Below are positions 47,630-57,100 of a DNA stretch of 64,000 nucleotides, piece after piece. The stretch comes from Microbacterium helvum (GTDB taxonomy: Bacteria; Actinomycetota; Actinomycetes; Actinomycetales; Microbacteriaceae). Below the pieces are notes generated by a model. It was not told the DNA's origin, did no database searches, and saw only the letters and a program-made list of their open reading frames with translations. Made by a program: the position numbers and the translations under genes. The DNA lies in the NCBI RefSeq assembly GCF_014779795.1, contig NZ_JACXZS010000002.1, forward strand, positions 410,039 to 474,038, in the 5' to 3' direction. How positions within the stretch are numbered: the stretch's first letter is position 1; each line of letters starts with the position of its first letter.

Positions 47630-48772
47630 TCAGGACGCCGGTCCGAGGCGCACGCGCAGCAGCAGATCGTCCTGCGGGCCCGGATCGCCACGTCCGTCGG
47701 TGTTGTTCGTCAGCACCCACAGCGACCGGTCAGGCAGTGCGACGACGTCGCGCAGGCGCCCGAACTCGCCGGTGAGCGCAGCGGCGGGCTCGCCTGCCAC
47801 CCCTCCGTCGGCGGTGTCGACCTGCCACAGTCGCTCGCCGCGCAGACCTGCCAGGAAGAGCGTCCCGCCGACGGCGGCGAGGCCGCTGGGGCTCGCTTCG
47901 CTCGTCGGCCACTGGGCAACGGGATCCGCATAGCCGGCCTGGCCCGCGACCCCCTCCACGACCGGCCAGCCGTAGTTCGCGCCCGGCTCGATCCGGTTGA
48001 GCTCGTCCCACGTGTTCTGCCCGAACTCGCTCGCCCACATCGTGCCGTCGGAGGTCCACGCGATGCCCTGCACGTTCCGGTGGCCCATCGACCATACGGC
48101 GGTGCCCCAGGGATTGCCCGGGGCAGCATCGCCGTCAGGTGTCAGCCGCAGGATCTTGCCGCCCAGCGCATCACGGTCTTGAGCCGTCTCACGCCGGCCC
48201 GCATCCCCCGTCGTGACGTAGAGGAACCCGTCCGGCCCGAACGCGAGACGTCCGCCGTCGTGATTGCCGGCTTTCGGGATGCCGTCGAGCAGGACTTCAG
48301 CGTCTCCGAGCCGGAACGCGCCGGGGTCGCCGACGAGCGGCATCCGCACCACACGATTGTCGTCGGCTGCTCCGAAGTACGCGTAGAGGAGCGGTCCGTC
48401 GGGCGCGTCGAGCAGGGCGAGCCCGTGCAGACCCGACTCTCCGCCGGAGACGACGCCCTCCACCTCGCCCGCCGTGCGCAGGTCACCCGCAGGCGTGAGC
48501 TCCAGCACGACGCCGTCGTCGCGCTGGGAGATGAGGGCACCGCCGCCTTCCAGCGGGACGACCGACCACGGCGACCGCAAGCCGGACGCCAGGGTCGCGA
48601 TGTCGTCGTCGACGCGCCAGAACCCCGTCTCCGCCGTACCGGACGGAGACGGAGCGACGGAGGCGGTCGCCGACGGAGGAACCGGTCTCGGCGCCGGGGC
48701 CGCACACCCTGAGACCGCGAGCAGTGCCAGGATGCAGCATCCGATCGCCGTCGTCCGGACGTCGGGACTCAT
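47630..48772 (-). CDS. secreted PQQ-dependent sugar dehydrogenase-like lipoprotein
   Basis: The 380-residue protein has a lipoprotein signal (ALLAVSGC) and a six-bladed propeller of the glucose/sorbosone dehydrogenase family: LRSPWSVVPLEGGGALISQRD, SGLHGLALL, GNHDGGRLAFGPDGFLYVTTGD, GHRNVQGIAW and ELNRIEPGANYGWP. It should oxidise aldoses outside the membrane with PQQ. The ATG overlaps the VOC gene stop by 4 nt. Confidence 0.9.
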   Translation of the reverse strand: MSPDVRTTAIGCCILALLAVSGCAAPAPRPVPPSATASVAPSPSGTAETGFWRVDDDIATLASGLRSPWSVVPLEGGGALISQRDDGVVLELTPAGDLRTAGEVEGVVSGGESGLHGLALLDAPDGPLLYAYFGAADDNRVVRMPLVGDPGAFRLGDAEVLLDGIPKAGNHDGGRLAFGPDGFLYVTTGDAGRRETAQDRDALGGKILRLTPDGDAAPGNPWGTAVWSMGHRNVQGIAWTSDGTMWASEFGQNTWDELNRIEPGANYGWPVVEGVAGQAGYADPVAQWPTSEASPSGLAAVGGTLFLAGLRGERLWQVDTADGGVAGEPAAALTGEFGRLRDVVALPDRSLWVLTNNTDGRGDPGPQDDLLLRVRLGPAS

Positions 48773-49245
48773 CCGTCGGCCACAGCGGCCTCGAGTGTCG
48801 CCAGGTCGATCCGGCGCATGCGCAGCATCGCCTGCACGGCGCGGTGAGCGATCTCGGGGTCGGGGTGGCGGATCAGCTCGACCAGGCGATCGGGGATGAT
48901 CTGCCACGACAGGCCCCAGCGGTCCTTGAGCCAGCCGCACGGCTGCTCCTCGCCGCCGTCGGCGATGAGGGCGTCCCAGTAGTGGTCCACCTCGGCCTGA
49001 TCGCGACATGACACGTACAGCGACACCGCCTCGGTGAACGGGAACTGCGGTCCCGCATCCATCCCGAAATAGTCGCGGCCGCCCAGGCGGAAGTGGACGT
49101 TCATGACCTTGCCGCCCATGCCGGGCACCTCATCGGGGTAGCGGCCGAGCTCGACGATCTCGGAGTCGGGGATCAGCGACGTGTAGAACGTGACGGCGGC
49201 CTCGGCGGAGTCGTCGAACCAGAGGAAGGGAGTCACGCCTGTCAT
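48769..49245 (-). CDS. VOC superfamily protein (PhnB-like)
   Basis: The 158-residue protein has the paired beta-alpha-beta repeats of PhnB-like/3-demethylubiquinone methyltransferase-like VOC proteins: TPFLWFDDSAEAAVTFYTSL, FRLGGRDYFGMDAGP and GWLKDRWGLSWQIIP. No enzymatic activity is certain. GAGGG is spaced for the ATG at 49245. It is translationally coupled to the sugar dehydrogenase. Confidence 0.85.
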   Translation of the reverse strand: MTGVTPFLWFDDSAEAAVTFYTSLIPDSEIVELGRYPDEVPGMGGKVMNVHFRLGGRDYFGMDAGPQFPFTEAVSLYVSCRDQAEVDHYWDALIADGGEEQPCGWLKDRWGLSWQIIPDRLVELIRHPDPEIAHRAVQAMLRMRRIDLATLEAAVADG

Positions 49246-49306
49246 GTCGTCCACCCTCGCCGACACCGCCGCGCCGCGCAACAGGCCGTGGCGCGTGCCG
49301 CCGATG

Positions 49307-50392
49307 TCAGACGGGAGCGGCGGGAATGCGCACGACCACGCGCAGGCCGCCGTCGACGCGACCCGCGAGCGCGAGCGTGCCGCCGTGGGCCTCGGCGATG
49401 CTCTTGACGATCGCGAGGCCCAGCCCCACCCCGGAGTGCTGGTCGCCCCGCGTCCGCTCGCTCCCCCGTTGGAACGGCTCGGTGAGCGTGCCGACGAGCA
49501 TCGGACTCAGCAGCGCTCCGGTGTTCTCGACAGTGAGCAGGGCGAACCCGTCCTCGCGCGAGGTGTCGACATCGACGGTGCCGCCTGCAGGAAGATTGTG
49601 GACGATCGCGTTGTGGACGAGGTTGGCCACGAGCTGCCGCAGCAATGCCGGCGAACCCGTCACGCAGGCGATCTCACCCGAGGCCGAGATCGCCACGTGC
49701 CGCGCCTCCGCAAGCGGCAGCAGCGTCTCGGCGGCGTCCTCCGCGAGCAGCGAGAGGTCGACCCGCTCGCGGACGAAGGAACGCTGCTCGACCCGGCTGA
49801 GCACGAGCAGCGCCTCGGTCAGGTCGATCGCCCGCGTGTTCACGACCCGGAGTCGTGTGATCAGCTCGTCGGCGTCGCGGTCGGGGTCGTCGCGAGCGAC
49901 ATCGAGCAGGGTCTGGGTGATCGCCAGCGGAGTCCGCAGCTCGTGCGACGCGTTCGCGGCGAATCGTCGCTGCTCGTCCACCTGTGCCTCCAGGCGCGCG
50001 AGCATCGTGTCGAAGCCGTCCGCGAGCTCGCGGAACTCGTCGTCGCGACCGTCGAGCTCGATGCGGTGCGACAGCGAGCCGCTCGCGACACGGCGCGTGG
50101 CATCCGTGATCCGTCGCAGCGGGGCGAGCATCCGCCCCGCGAGGAACCAGCCGCCCGCCAGCCCGAAGATCAGCAGGAACAGGAGCGCCCACGCCGCGGC
50201 GGGCGCGAAGGCGCGCACGAGGTCGCCGCGGTTGGGGATGAACGGCCCCGGCCCGCTGAGGTTGCCGTCGGGCACGTAACGCAGCAGGTAGACCCACACG
50301 ACTGCGAGCAGCAGCGCACCGGCGATCATGAGGAAGCCCGCGTAGCTCAGTGTCAACTTGAGACGGGCGCTCGGCCCGCGACGCCTGTTCAT
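49307..50392 (-). CDS. sensor histidine kinase
   Basis: The 361-residue kinase has two membrane helices (about residues 12-38 and 62-82) around a short outside loop, a HAMP domain, the H-box FAANASHELRTPLA, the N-box VANLVHNAIVHN and the G-box GVGLGLAIVKSI. The ATG overlaps the regulator stop (ATGA). Its position next to a VanY-like gene fragment suggests it senses cell-wall stress, which is inference. Confidence 0.93.
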   Translation of the reverse strand: MNRRRGPSARLKLTLSYAGFLMIAGALLLAVVWVYLLRYVPDGNLSGPGPFIPNRGDLVRAFAPAAAWALLFLLIFGLAGGWFLAGRMLAPLRRITDATRRVASGSLSHRIELDGRDDEFRELADGFDTMLARLEAQVDEQRRFAANASHELRTPLAITQTLLDVARDDPDRDADELITRLRVVNTRAIDLTEALLVLSRVEQRSFVRERVDLSLLAEDAAETLLPLAEARHVAISASGEIACVTGSPALLRQLVANLVHNAIVHNLPAGGTVDVDTSREDGFALLTVENTGALLSPMLVGTLTEPFQRGSERTRGDQHSGVGLGLAIVKSIAEAHGGTLALAGRVDGGLRVVVRIPAAPV

Positions 50393-51069
50393 CGGTCGCG
50401 TCCGTCCGGTTCGACATCGATGCGATAGCCGACCCCCGGCACCGTCGCGATCACCCACGGCTCGCCGAGGCGCTTGCGCAGCGCCGAGACCGTGATGCGC
50501 ACGGCGTTGGTGAACGGGTCGGCGTTCTCGTCCCAGGCGCGCTCCAGCAGCTCCTCGGCGCTCACGACCCCGCCGTCCGCGGCCACCAGCACCTCCAGCA
50601 CCGCGAACTGCTTGCGCGTCAGCGCCACATGCCGCCCGTCGCGGAACACCTCCCGCCGGAACGGATCCAGCCGCAGGCCCGCGAGCTCGCGCACGGGTGG
50701 CCTGCTGTGCGCACGCCGGCGATCGAGCGCGCGCAGTCGCAGCACGAGCTCCTGCAGCTCGAACGGCTTCGTGAGGTAGTCGTCCGCCCCGAGCTCGAAT
50801 CCCGACGCTTTGTCGTCGATCCGATCGGCGGCCGTGAGCATCAGGATCGGGATGCCGGTCCCCGACGCCACGAGGTGCGCGGCGATCTCATCGCCCGAGG
50901 GACCGGGGATGTCGCGATCGAGCACCGCGATGTCATATGAGTTGATGCTGAGCATCTCCAGGGCGGTGTCTCCGTCGCCTGCGATGTCGGCCGCGATGGC
51001 GGCGAGCCGCAGCCCGTCGCGGATGGCGCCGGCCATCAGGGGTTCGTCCTCGACCACCAGCACTCGCAT
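50389..51069 (-). CDS. OmpR family response regulator
   Basis: The 226-residue regulator has the receiver domain (VVEDEP acid pair, phospho-Asp in AVLDRDIPG, TAADR, KPFELQEL) and a winged-helix DNA-binding domain (LTRKQFAVLEVLVAADGGVV, VRITVSALRKRLG). TAGCAT ends 6 nt before the ATG. It is divergent from the truncated peptidase gene. Confidence 0.95.
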   Translation of the reverse strand: MRVLVVEDEPLMAGAIRDGLRLAAIAADIAGDGDTALEMLSINSYDIAVLDRDIPGPSGDEIAAHLVASGTGIPILMLTAADRIDDKASGFELGADDYLTKPFELQELVLRLRALDRRRAHSRPPVRELAGLRLDPFRREVFRDGRHVALTRKQFAVLEVLVAADGGVVSAEELLERAWDENADPFTNAVRITVSALRKRLGEPWVIATVPGVGYRIDVEPDGRDR

Positions 51070-51075
51070 GCCTCG

Positions 51076-51081
51076 ATGCTA
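51076..51081 (-). promoter_or_regulatory. -10 hexamer TAGCAT, leaderless promoter of the two-component operon
   Basis: TAGCAT, CGAGGC and ATG in order on the minus strand. Confidence 0.55.
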
Positions 51082-51155
51082 CGAGGCGGCGCATATCGTC
51101 CGTGTAACGAGAAACCCATACGCTCCTGCTACGGGCGCGCGTGTGGGCTGGAGTC

Positions 51156-51466
51156 ATGAACTCCCGACTGTCTCCGCCCGCACGGCTGCGCCGTGCACTC
51201 TTCGCGCTCGTCTTCACGCTGGCCGTGCTGACGACCGCCGTCGCCGTGACGGTGGCGTACCGCGCGGCCGCAGCAGACGCGCCGGCCGGTGCGCCCGCGA
51301 TCGCCGGCGCGGTCGACGAGACCTCGGACGGAGCCGTGACCGAGGCCGACGGCATCCTCCCCGCCGGCGCGGGCCCCTTCGATGACCGGTACCCGGGGAT
51401 CGCGCGGCTCTCCCCCGCGCTGCTGGACGCACTCCGGCGGGCGGCGAAGGACGCGAGCGCCGACAA
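51156..51466 (+). pseudogene. 5' fragment of a secreted VanY-like (M15) D,D-carboxypeptidase gene
   Basis: The start MNSRLSPPAR is followed by a membrane anchor/signal (LFALVFTLAVLTTAVAVTVA) and the pre-catalytic stretch ILPAGAGPFDDRYPGIARL and LRRAAKDASAD, typical of actinobacterial VanY-type peptidases. The catalytic zinc domain is missing. Around 51,461-51,466 homology switches to a coupling-protein gene in another frame. The remaining frame runs to a stop at 51539 as non-homologous tail (ASRPACGGHRYAGARS). Confidence 0.75.
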
Positions 51467-51535
51467 CTCGCGCCGGGCGTCCCGGCCGGCCTGCGGTGGT
51501 CACCGGTACGCGGGTGCGAGATCCCTCTCACCGCG

Positions 51536-52597
51536 ATGATCCGGGCCGCGGGACTCGCGGCCGGCACCGGTCTGTCGAGCGTGGGAGTCGAGAACGGCGG
51601 CTTCTGGGAGGGAAAGACACGGACCGCGCTCCAGGCGCTCCTCCACGCGGCTGCACTCGACGGCCGGTCCCCCGCTGAGTTGTACCGGTGGACCCTCGAT
51701 CCGGCCGCGGCACAGGATGCGGTGGCGATCCTCACCACGACCCCAGGCGCCGCAACCGGCTGGGCCGAGTCACTCGAGGCGATGATCGACGCCGACCCGC
51801 GAACGCGGGACTCCATCTGGCAAGGCGTATCGCTCGCACTCTCAGCCCTGGCCGACCCACGCGTCCTGGATGCCGTCAGCCCCGGCGAAGACGAGCACTT
51901 CGACCCCGAGGCCTTCCTCCGCCACAACGGCACCCTCTACCTCCTGGCCACCGGCGCAGGCGCCGGCGCCTCGTCATCCCTCGTCGCCGCGCTCGTCGAA
52001 GACCTCGTCGAAACCGCTCGACGCGTCGCCGCACGCGCCCCCGGCGCACGCCTCGACCCACCCCTCCTCCTCGCGCTCGATGAGATCGGGAACCTCGCCC
52101 CGCTGCCGTCATTGCCGGTGTTGATGGCGGAAGGCGGAGGCACCGGAATCACCACCATGCCGGTGCTCCAATCGCTCGCACAGGCCCGGCAACGATGGGG
52201 CGACAACGCTGCAACGGCAATCTGGGACGCGAGCATCGCCAAGATCGTGCTCGGCGGCGCATCCGGATCGCGCGACCTCCAAGATATCTCCACCTTGATC
52301 GGCGACCGCGACGAGGTCACCGACTCGATCACCGTCGGCGAACGCGGACTGCGCTCCAACCAGCGGTCGACCCGCCGAGTGCCGATCATGCCGCCGGACG
52401 TGATCCGGACCCTCCCGTACGGCACCGCTCTGCTCATGCTGAGGGCGGCGCCGCCGATCGTCACGCAGTTGCGGGAGTGGACCGCGCGACCCGACAGCGC
52501 CACGCTCCGTGACGACCGGGCCCGAGTCGAAGAACAGCTTCGGCGGGGAGAGCCGACGCACCTAATTGGTGATGGCCGAACCGCGGCCGCTTCGTAG
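51536..52597 (+). CDS. truncated TraG/VirD4-type coupling protein (C-terminal part)
   Basis: The 353-residue frame corresponds to the C-terminal part of actinobacterial type IV coupling proteins: VENGGFWEGKTRTALQALL, LLLALDEIGNLAPLPSLP (Walker B-like), GGGTGITTMPVLQSLAQAR, IVLGGASGSRDLQDIS and RRVPIMPPDVIRTLPYG. Full-length relatives are around 600 residues and carry a Walker A that is absent here. Homology continues upstream of the ATG in the same frame to about 51,464 (QLAPGVPAGLRWSPVRGCE), so the gene is 5'-truncated at the chimeric junction. It is unlikely to work as a DNA pump. Confidence 0.82.
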   Translation: MIRAAGLAAGTGLSSVGVENGGFWEGKTRTALQALLHAAALDGRSPAELYRWTLDPAAAQDAVAILTTTPGAATGWAESLEAMIDADPRTRDSIWQGVSLALSALADPRVLDAVSPGEDEHFDPEAFLRHNGTLYLLATGAGAGASSSLVAALVEDLVETARRVAARAPGARLDPPLLLALDEIGNLAPLPSLPVLMAEGGGTGITTMPVLQSLAQARQRWGDNAATAIWDASIAKIVLGGASGSRDLQDISTLIGDRDEVTDSITVGERGLRSNQRSTRRVPIMPPDVIRTLPYGTALLMLRAAPPIVTQLREWTARPDSATLRDDRARVEEQLRRGEPTHLIGDGRTAAAS

Positions 52598-52606
52598 GAG
52601 CATGCG

Positions 52607-53032
52607 ATGACGATCCAGACCCAACAATCACTCTCCGGCTTCCTCGCATCGGAGCCCCAGCTCGCTTTCAACGCGAAGGGCGAGGCCCGATTCTGGGTGC
52701 GCATCGGCCAGGAACACTTCGAACGCAATGACGACGGCACCTTCACCCAGACCGAGACGACCTATCACGACCTCGTGATGTTCCGCCGCAACGCCGAACG
52801 CGCCTACGCCATGTTCAACAAGGGCGACGCCTTCATCGCCGAGGGATACACCCACACGTCGCCACGGCAGCGCGACGGAGAGACGGTCGAGGTTGAAGAG
52901 TTCGTCGCGAAGCGCCTCGGTCACGATTCCGCTCGGACGAACTACACCCTGCAACGCCGGCGCACCGTCCCGCCGCTGACGCCGGCGACACCGTCGGCTT
53001 CGAAGCCCGCCGTCCGGCCCGTCGCCCTCTGA
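52607..53032 (+). CDS. single-stranded DNA-binding (SSB-like) protein
   Basis: The 141-residue protein has an SSB-type OB fold (LSGFLASEPQLAFNAKGEAR, THDLVMF-like YHDLVMFRRNAERA, KGDAFIAEGYTHT). It lacks the acidic DDDIPF-like C-terminal tail of chromosomal SSB. Such SSB relatives accompany coupling-protein genes in actinobacterial conjugative elements. GGAG is spaced 7 nt before the ATG, and the gene follows the TraG fragment by 9 nt. Confidence 0.82.
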   Translation: MTIQTQQSLSGFLASEPQLAFNAKGEARFWVRIGQEHFERNDDGTFTQTETTYHDLVMFRRNAERAYAMFNKGDAFIAEGYTHTSPRQRDGETVEVEEFVAKRLGHDSARTNYTLQRRRTVPPLTPATPSASKPAVRPVAL

Positions 53033-53043
53033 GGTTCCAACCG

Positions 53044-53613
53044 ATGCCTGCCGACGAGCCGCTCCACATCCCCGGCTACCAGTTCGACCCGCCGCCTGCC
53101 GACGCGCCGGATGGCGAGCCAGAAGGTCTTCCCTCGGTTCCGCGTCCGGTGAACTGGAACATTCTCACCTCAGACCAGGCCGCGTTCGAGTGGGTTGAAC
53201 TCGACCGATGGGTGAACTGGCTGCGCCGCACCTACGGCCTCGGGCCCTCAATCCTCCCGCCCCTCTGGCACCGACACCCGGAGCTCGTCTGGGAACTTTC
53301 CGCCCTCCACCTCCACTGGCTGTGCGCCTACGACGAGCAGCAGAACGGCTCCGCCCCACTCGGATGGCACCAGGATTTCGCCGAGGCGCGCGCACGACTG
53401 CACGACTGGGTCGCCGCCTGCGGGGCTCGCCTCGACCGCGACCGCGCCACCCGACAAACCGCCTGGCCCGGAGAAGACCCCGCGCCCACGATCGCCGAAG
53501 CGTCGATCCAAGATAGAGCAGTCGACTTCCGCACCTTCGTCGTCGAGGACGTCGCGCGCCGCCGAGCGGTGGAAGACGCGTACATAGCCGCTGCAGGCAG
53601 CCAGTCCAGCTGA
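53044..53613 (+). CDS. DUF4913 domain protein of conjugative elements
   Basis: The 189-residue protein has the DUF4913 core WVNWLRRTYGL and PPLWHRHPELVWELSALHL with HWLCAYD, and GWHQDFAEARARLHDWV. The function is unknown. The family is a regular member of actinobacterial mobile-element clusters and follows SSB here by 11 nt, so TraG-SSB-DUF4913 is one transcription unit. Confidence 0.85.
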   Translation: MPADEPLHIPGYQFDPPPADAPDGEPEGLPSVPRPVNWNILTSDQAAFEWVELDRWVNWLRRTYGLGPSILPPLWHRHPELVWELSALHLHWLCAYDEQQNGSAPLGWHQDFAEARARLHDWVAACGARLDRDRATRQTAWPGEDPAPTIAEASIQDRAVDFRTFVVEDVARRRAVEDAYIAAAGSQSS

Positions 53614-54105
53614 AGTCCGACCACTGCGATGTCGCCATTGGGGGCGGCAGTGGTTCGCAACCGCCGCACGCAAGGCCACCGCTGATTGCGAAAGTGTGCG
53701 TGCCACTCATACGTTCAATGCGTCCATGCGACGGAGTCTCTCGAATGGCGGCCCGCGATCGTATGGAGTTACCGCCCGGCCGCGCCCGCTAGTCGACCGT
53801 CGCTCGGGCCGCTGTAGCTGTCAGTTCACAGGCCGCGCAACTGTTCGCTCACTCGATAGTCGGCGTCCAACTGCGTCGGCGTCGACGAACAGACTGGTCT
53901 CTTCCCAGGCGTGGGCGTCCTCCACGGCCCGCCGTGTTGCGCCCCGGGTCTGGTTGAGGCTCGGGACCCCCGAGACGATGAGGAGCATGCGGAAGTTGAG
54001 GAGACGGCGACTCTGTCCGCGTGGGCGGTCAGCGACGAGGCCCCGGTCACCCAGATCCGGCGGGGCGACGCGCACGGTGACCTTGAGCCGTGCTCGGCCT
54101 TCTCG
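53614..54105. other. gene-poor spacer between the conjugative remnant and the PI-PLC gene
   Basis: No frame in these 492 nt shows recognisable homology or good coding character on either strand. An 84-codon minus-strand frame (53821-54075) has no clear ribosome-binding site and no known motif. The stretch looks like decayed accessory DNA. Confidence 0.5.
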
Positions 54106-57100
54106 TCATCGTGCGGGCCGGAGGTGGATGAGCGCGGTCCGGTAGTGCTCGATCGCGTCGACGGCTGTCGTCGCGGCGTCGCCCGCAGCCACATCCGCTC
54201 TGGCGCCTGCGACGGCCCGTGTCTGGCGGTCGGTGGTCGCATGTGCGGCGGACTGGTCGATCTCGAGCACGATCACGGACTTCGCGATGAGTGCGACCAG
54301 GTTCGCTTCGCGGTGCAGTGCCGCGCCCTCGAGCGTGGCGGCCGCGGTCCTGAGCTTGACGAAGAAGCTGTTCTTCGCGCCGGCGCTGAGGTCGGCGAGC
54401 GCGCCTCCTGTCTTGGCGGGGTTCTTCCCGACCAGGACAATCAGCGCGGATGCCGCAGCATCACGGGTCGCCGGCGGGGCGGTGGGGTCGTCGATGATGC
54501 CCTGCAGATGCGCCGCGAGGATGCGGGTCGCGTCCGCGGCGTCGACAACGGTGATGGATGCCGCGGCTGAGCCGACGCCGGTGTCATCGTCGGTGACGGT
54601 GAACGTCACGGTTCGCTCACCGGTCGTGAGGTAGCGGTGGCTTGCTGAGATGGGGCTGCTGCCTTGGGTGGGATTCACCGTCCCATCGCCCCAGTCGATG
54701 CTGCTGGTGTGTGTGTCCTGCGTTCCCGGGTCGGCGAATGTCGCGATGGCGTCGATTTCCAGGCCCAGCAGAGCCACATCGAGGTCGCTCGGCGGGGCCG
54801 CCCCGACCGTGTAGCCGGAGCTGTCGCGGATCGTCCCGAAGGTCGCGACCGGTGCGACATTGTCGACTTGGACGGTCACGGCGTCCTCCCAGGCGCCTCC
54901 GTCGTCATCTGTCACGGTCACGGTCACGGTGTACTGGTCGGTGGGGGTTCCCGTTGGGTTGTCGTCGAGGTACCGGTGTGCGAGCTCCGGGAGACCTTCA
55001 CCCGCGACCAGCTGGTGGGTTTCCGACTCCGATCCGTCGCCCCAGTCGACGGTCACGGTGTGCGTGTCGAGGGTTCCGGGATCGCTGAGGGTCCCGGTGA
55101 GGGTGGCGACTCCGTTCTCTGCGACGGGTGTCACTGCGAGGTCCCGCACCGCCGGGGCGACGTTGTCCACCCGGGCGGTGGCGGTGCCTTCCCCTTCGCC
55201 GCCGTCGTCGTCGGTCACCGTCACCGTGACGGTGTACTCATCGGTGGGGGTTGCGGTGGGGTCGTCGTCGAGGTAGCGGTGGGTCAGCTCCGGGAGTCCC
55301 TTGCCTGCATCCAGTTGATGGTCTTCCGGGCCCGTCCCGTCGCCCCAGTCGACGGTCACGGTGTGGGTGTCGAGGGTTCCGGGATCCGCGAGGGTGCCGG
55401 TGAGGGTCGCGACCCCGTTCTCGTCGACCGGTGTCACCGCGAGGTCGGTGACCGTCGGCGCGACGTTGTTCACCTCGGCGGGGGCAGTGGTGTCTTCCGA
55501 TTCGCCGCCGTCGTCATCGCTCACGTTCACGTGGACCATGTAGGTGTCTGTCGTTCCGCTCGGGTCGTCGAGGTACTGGTGCGTCAGGTCGGGGAGTCCC
55601 TCACCCGCATCCAGGTCGTGGCCCTCCGGATCCGATCCGTCGCCCCAGTCGACGGTCAGGGTGTGGGTGTCGAGCGTTCCGGGGTCGCTGAGGGTACCGG
55701 TGAGGGTGGCGACCCCGTCCTCGTCGACGGGTGTCACGGACAGGTCCGATACTGTCGGCGCGATGTTGTCGACCCGGACGGGCGCGGTGTCTTCCCATTC
55801 GCCGCCGTCATCGTCGGTGACGTTCACGGTCACCGTGTACTCATCTGAGGAGGTGCCGGCCGGATCGTCGAGGTACTGATGGGTCAGGTTCGGCAGAGGC
55901 CCGAAGGTCGGACCTCCAGGACGAGCGGGCATATCCGCGTGCGATTGATGCCCGTCTCCCCAGTCGACGGTCACCGTATGGGTGTCAAGCGAACCGATGT
56001 CGTGAAGAGTGCCGGTGACGGTGGCGAGACCGTTCTCGTCCACCGCCGGCGTCACCGACAGGTCCGAAACCGTCGGGGCGACGTTGTCGACCCGGGCGTC
56101 GGCGTCGGCCTCCCCAATGCCGCCGTCGTCGTCGGTGACCGTCACGTGGACCGGGTACGTGTAGGAGGGAGTTCCACTTGGGCCGTCGTCGAGGTAGAGG
56201 TGCCGAAGTTCGGGCAGCGGAGCGAAAGCCGCAGCACCGACAGGACGCGCAGGAATCTCGGCCTGCGACTGCTGGCCGTCTCCCCAGTCGACCACGAGCG
56301 TGTGTGAGTCGCCGGTCCCCGGATCGATCAGTGTTCCCCGCAGGATCGCGGTTCCGTTCTCCACCCTGGCCGAGGCGATTCGGACATCGGTCACGGTCGG
56401 AGCGACGTTGTGGAACCTCACCGTCACGGTTTGCGAGGTCTGCGCCACGCCGTTGTTCGCATATACCGTCCAGGTCGCTGTGCTGTCGTCGACGAACCGA
56501 ACATCGAATGTCGGGCCCCTGCTGCACTCGCTTCCCGAGGAGACCCAGCAGTACGTGATGGGACGGCCGTCCGGGTCTGTGGAAGCGCCGGCCCGCAGGG
56601 TGATCGTGTCGCCCTCGTTGACGTCATACGGTCCGCCCAGTTCGAGTACGGGGGGAGCAGGCGCGTCGTACACCCAGACGACGTGGAAGAAGCCGTCCTG
56701 GTCGTATCGTGCCGTCTCCGGAGAGGTGTACATCCAGTTGTCGTAGCCGCCAGGCGACTGCTTGACCAGGACCGCGACTGTGCGGCCCGGATAGATCAGC
56801 GATATCTCCTTCTGAAGGTAGTGGCTGCGCGCGGCCGCATTCGCGCCCGAGAGTTGCGTGAGGAGGTCCTTGACGATCGCCTTGTTGTTGCCCGCCGCGT
56901 TCCCGGGGCGGCCGTGCGTCGACAAGAACATGTAGCGGAAGTCCTCGTCCCAATTCGAATCAAGGTAGAGACCGTCGCCACCGGTGTCCCACGAGATCTG
57001 CCTATCGCGATCATGCAGCACCCACCCGATCATGGGATAGCTCGGCAGGAAGTGCGTCAGGATCTTCTGCATCGCCTCCCAACGCTTGGCCGCGTCAGCG

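Noticed and set aside
53821..54075. 84-codon minus-strand frame in the spacer after DUF4913
   Set aside because: No ribosome-binding site, no known motif, and it is bounded by decayed sequence. Not enough to call a gene.
54860..56110. Possible CRISPR or satellite array
   Set aside because: Repeats are about 300 bp, in frame and encode PKD-type domains. There are no short spacers.
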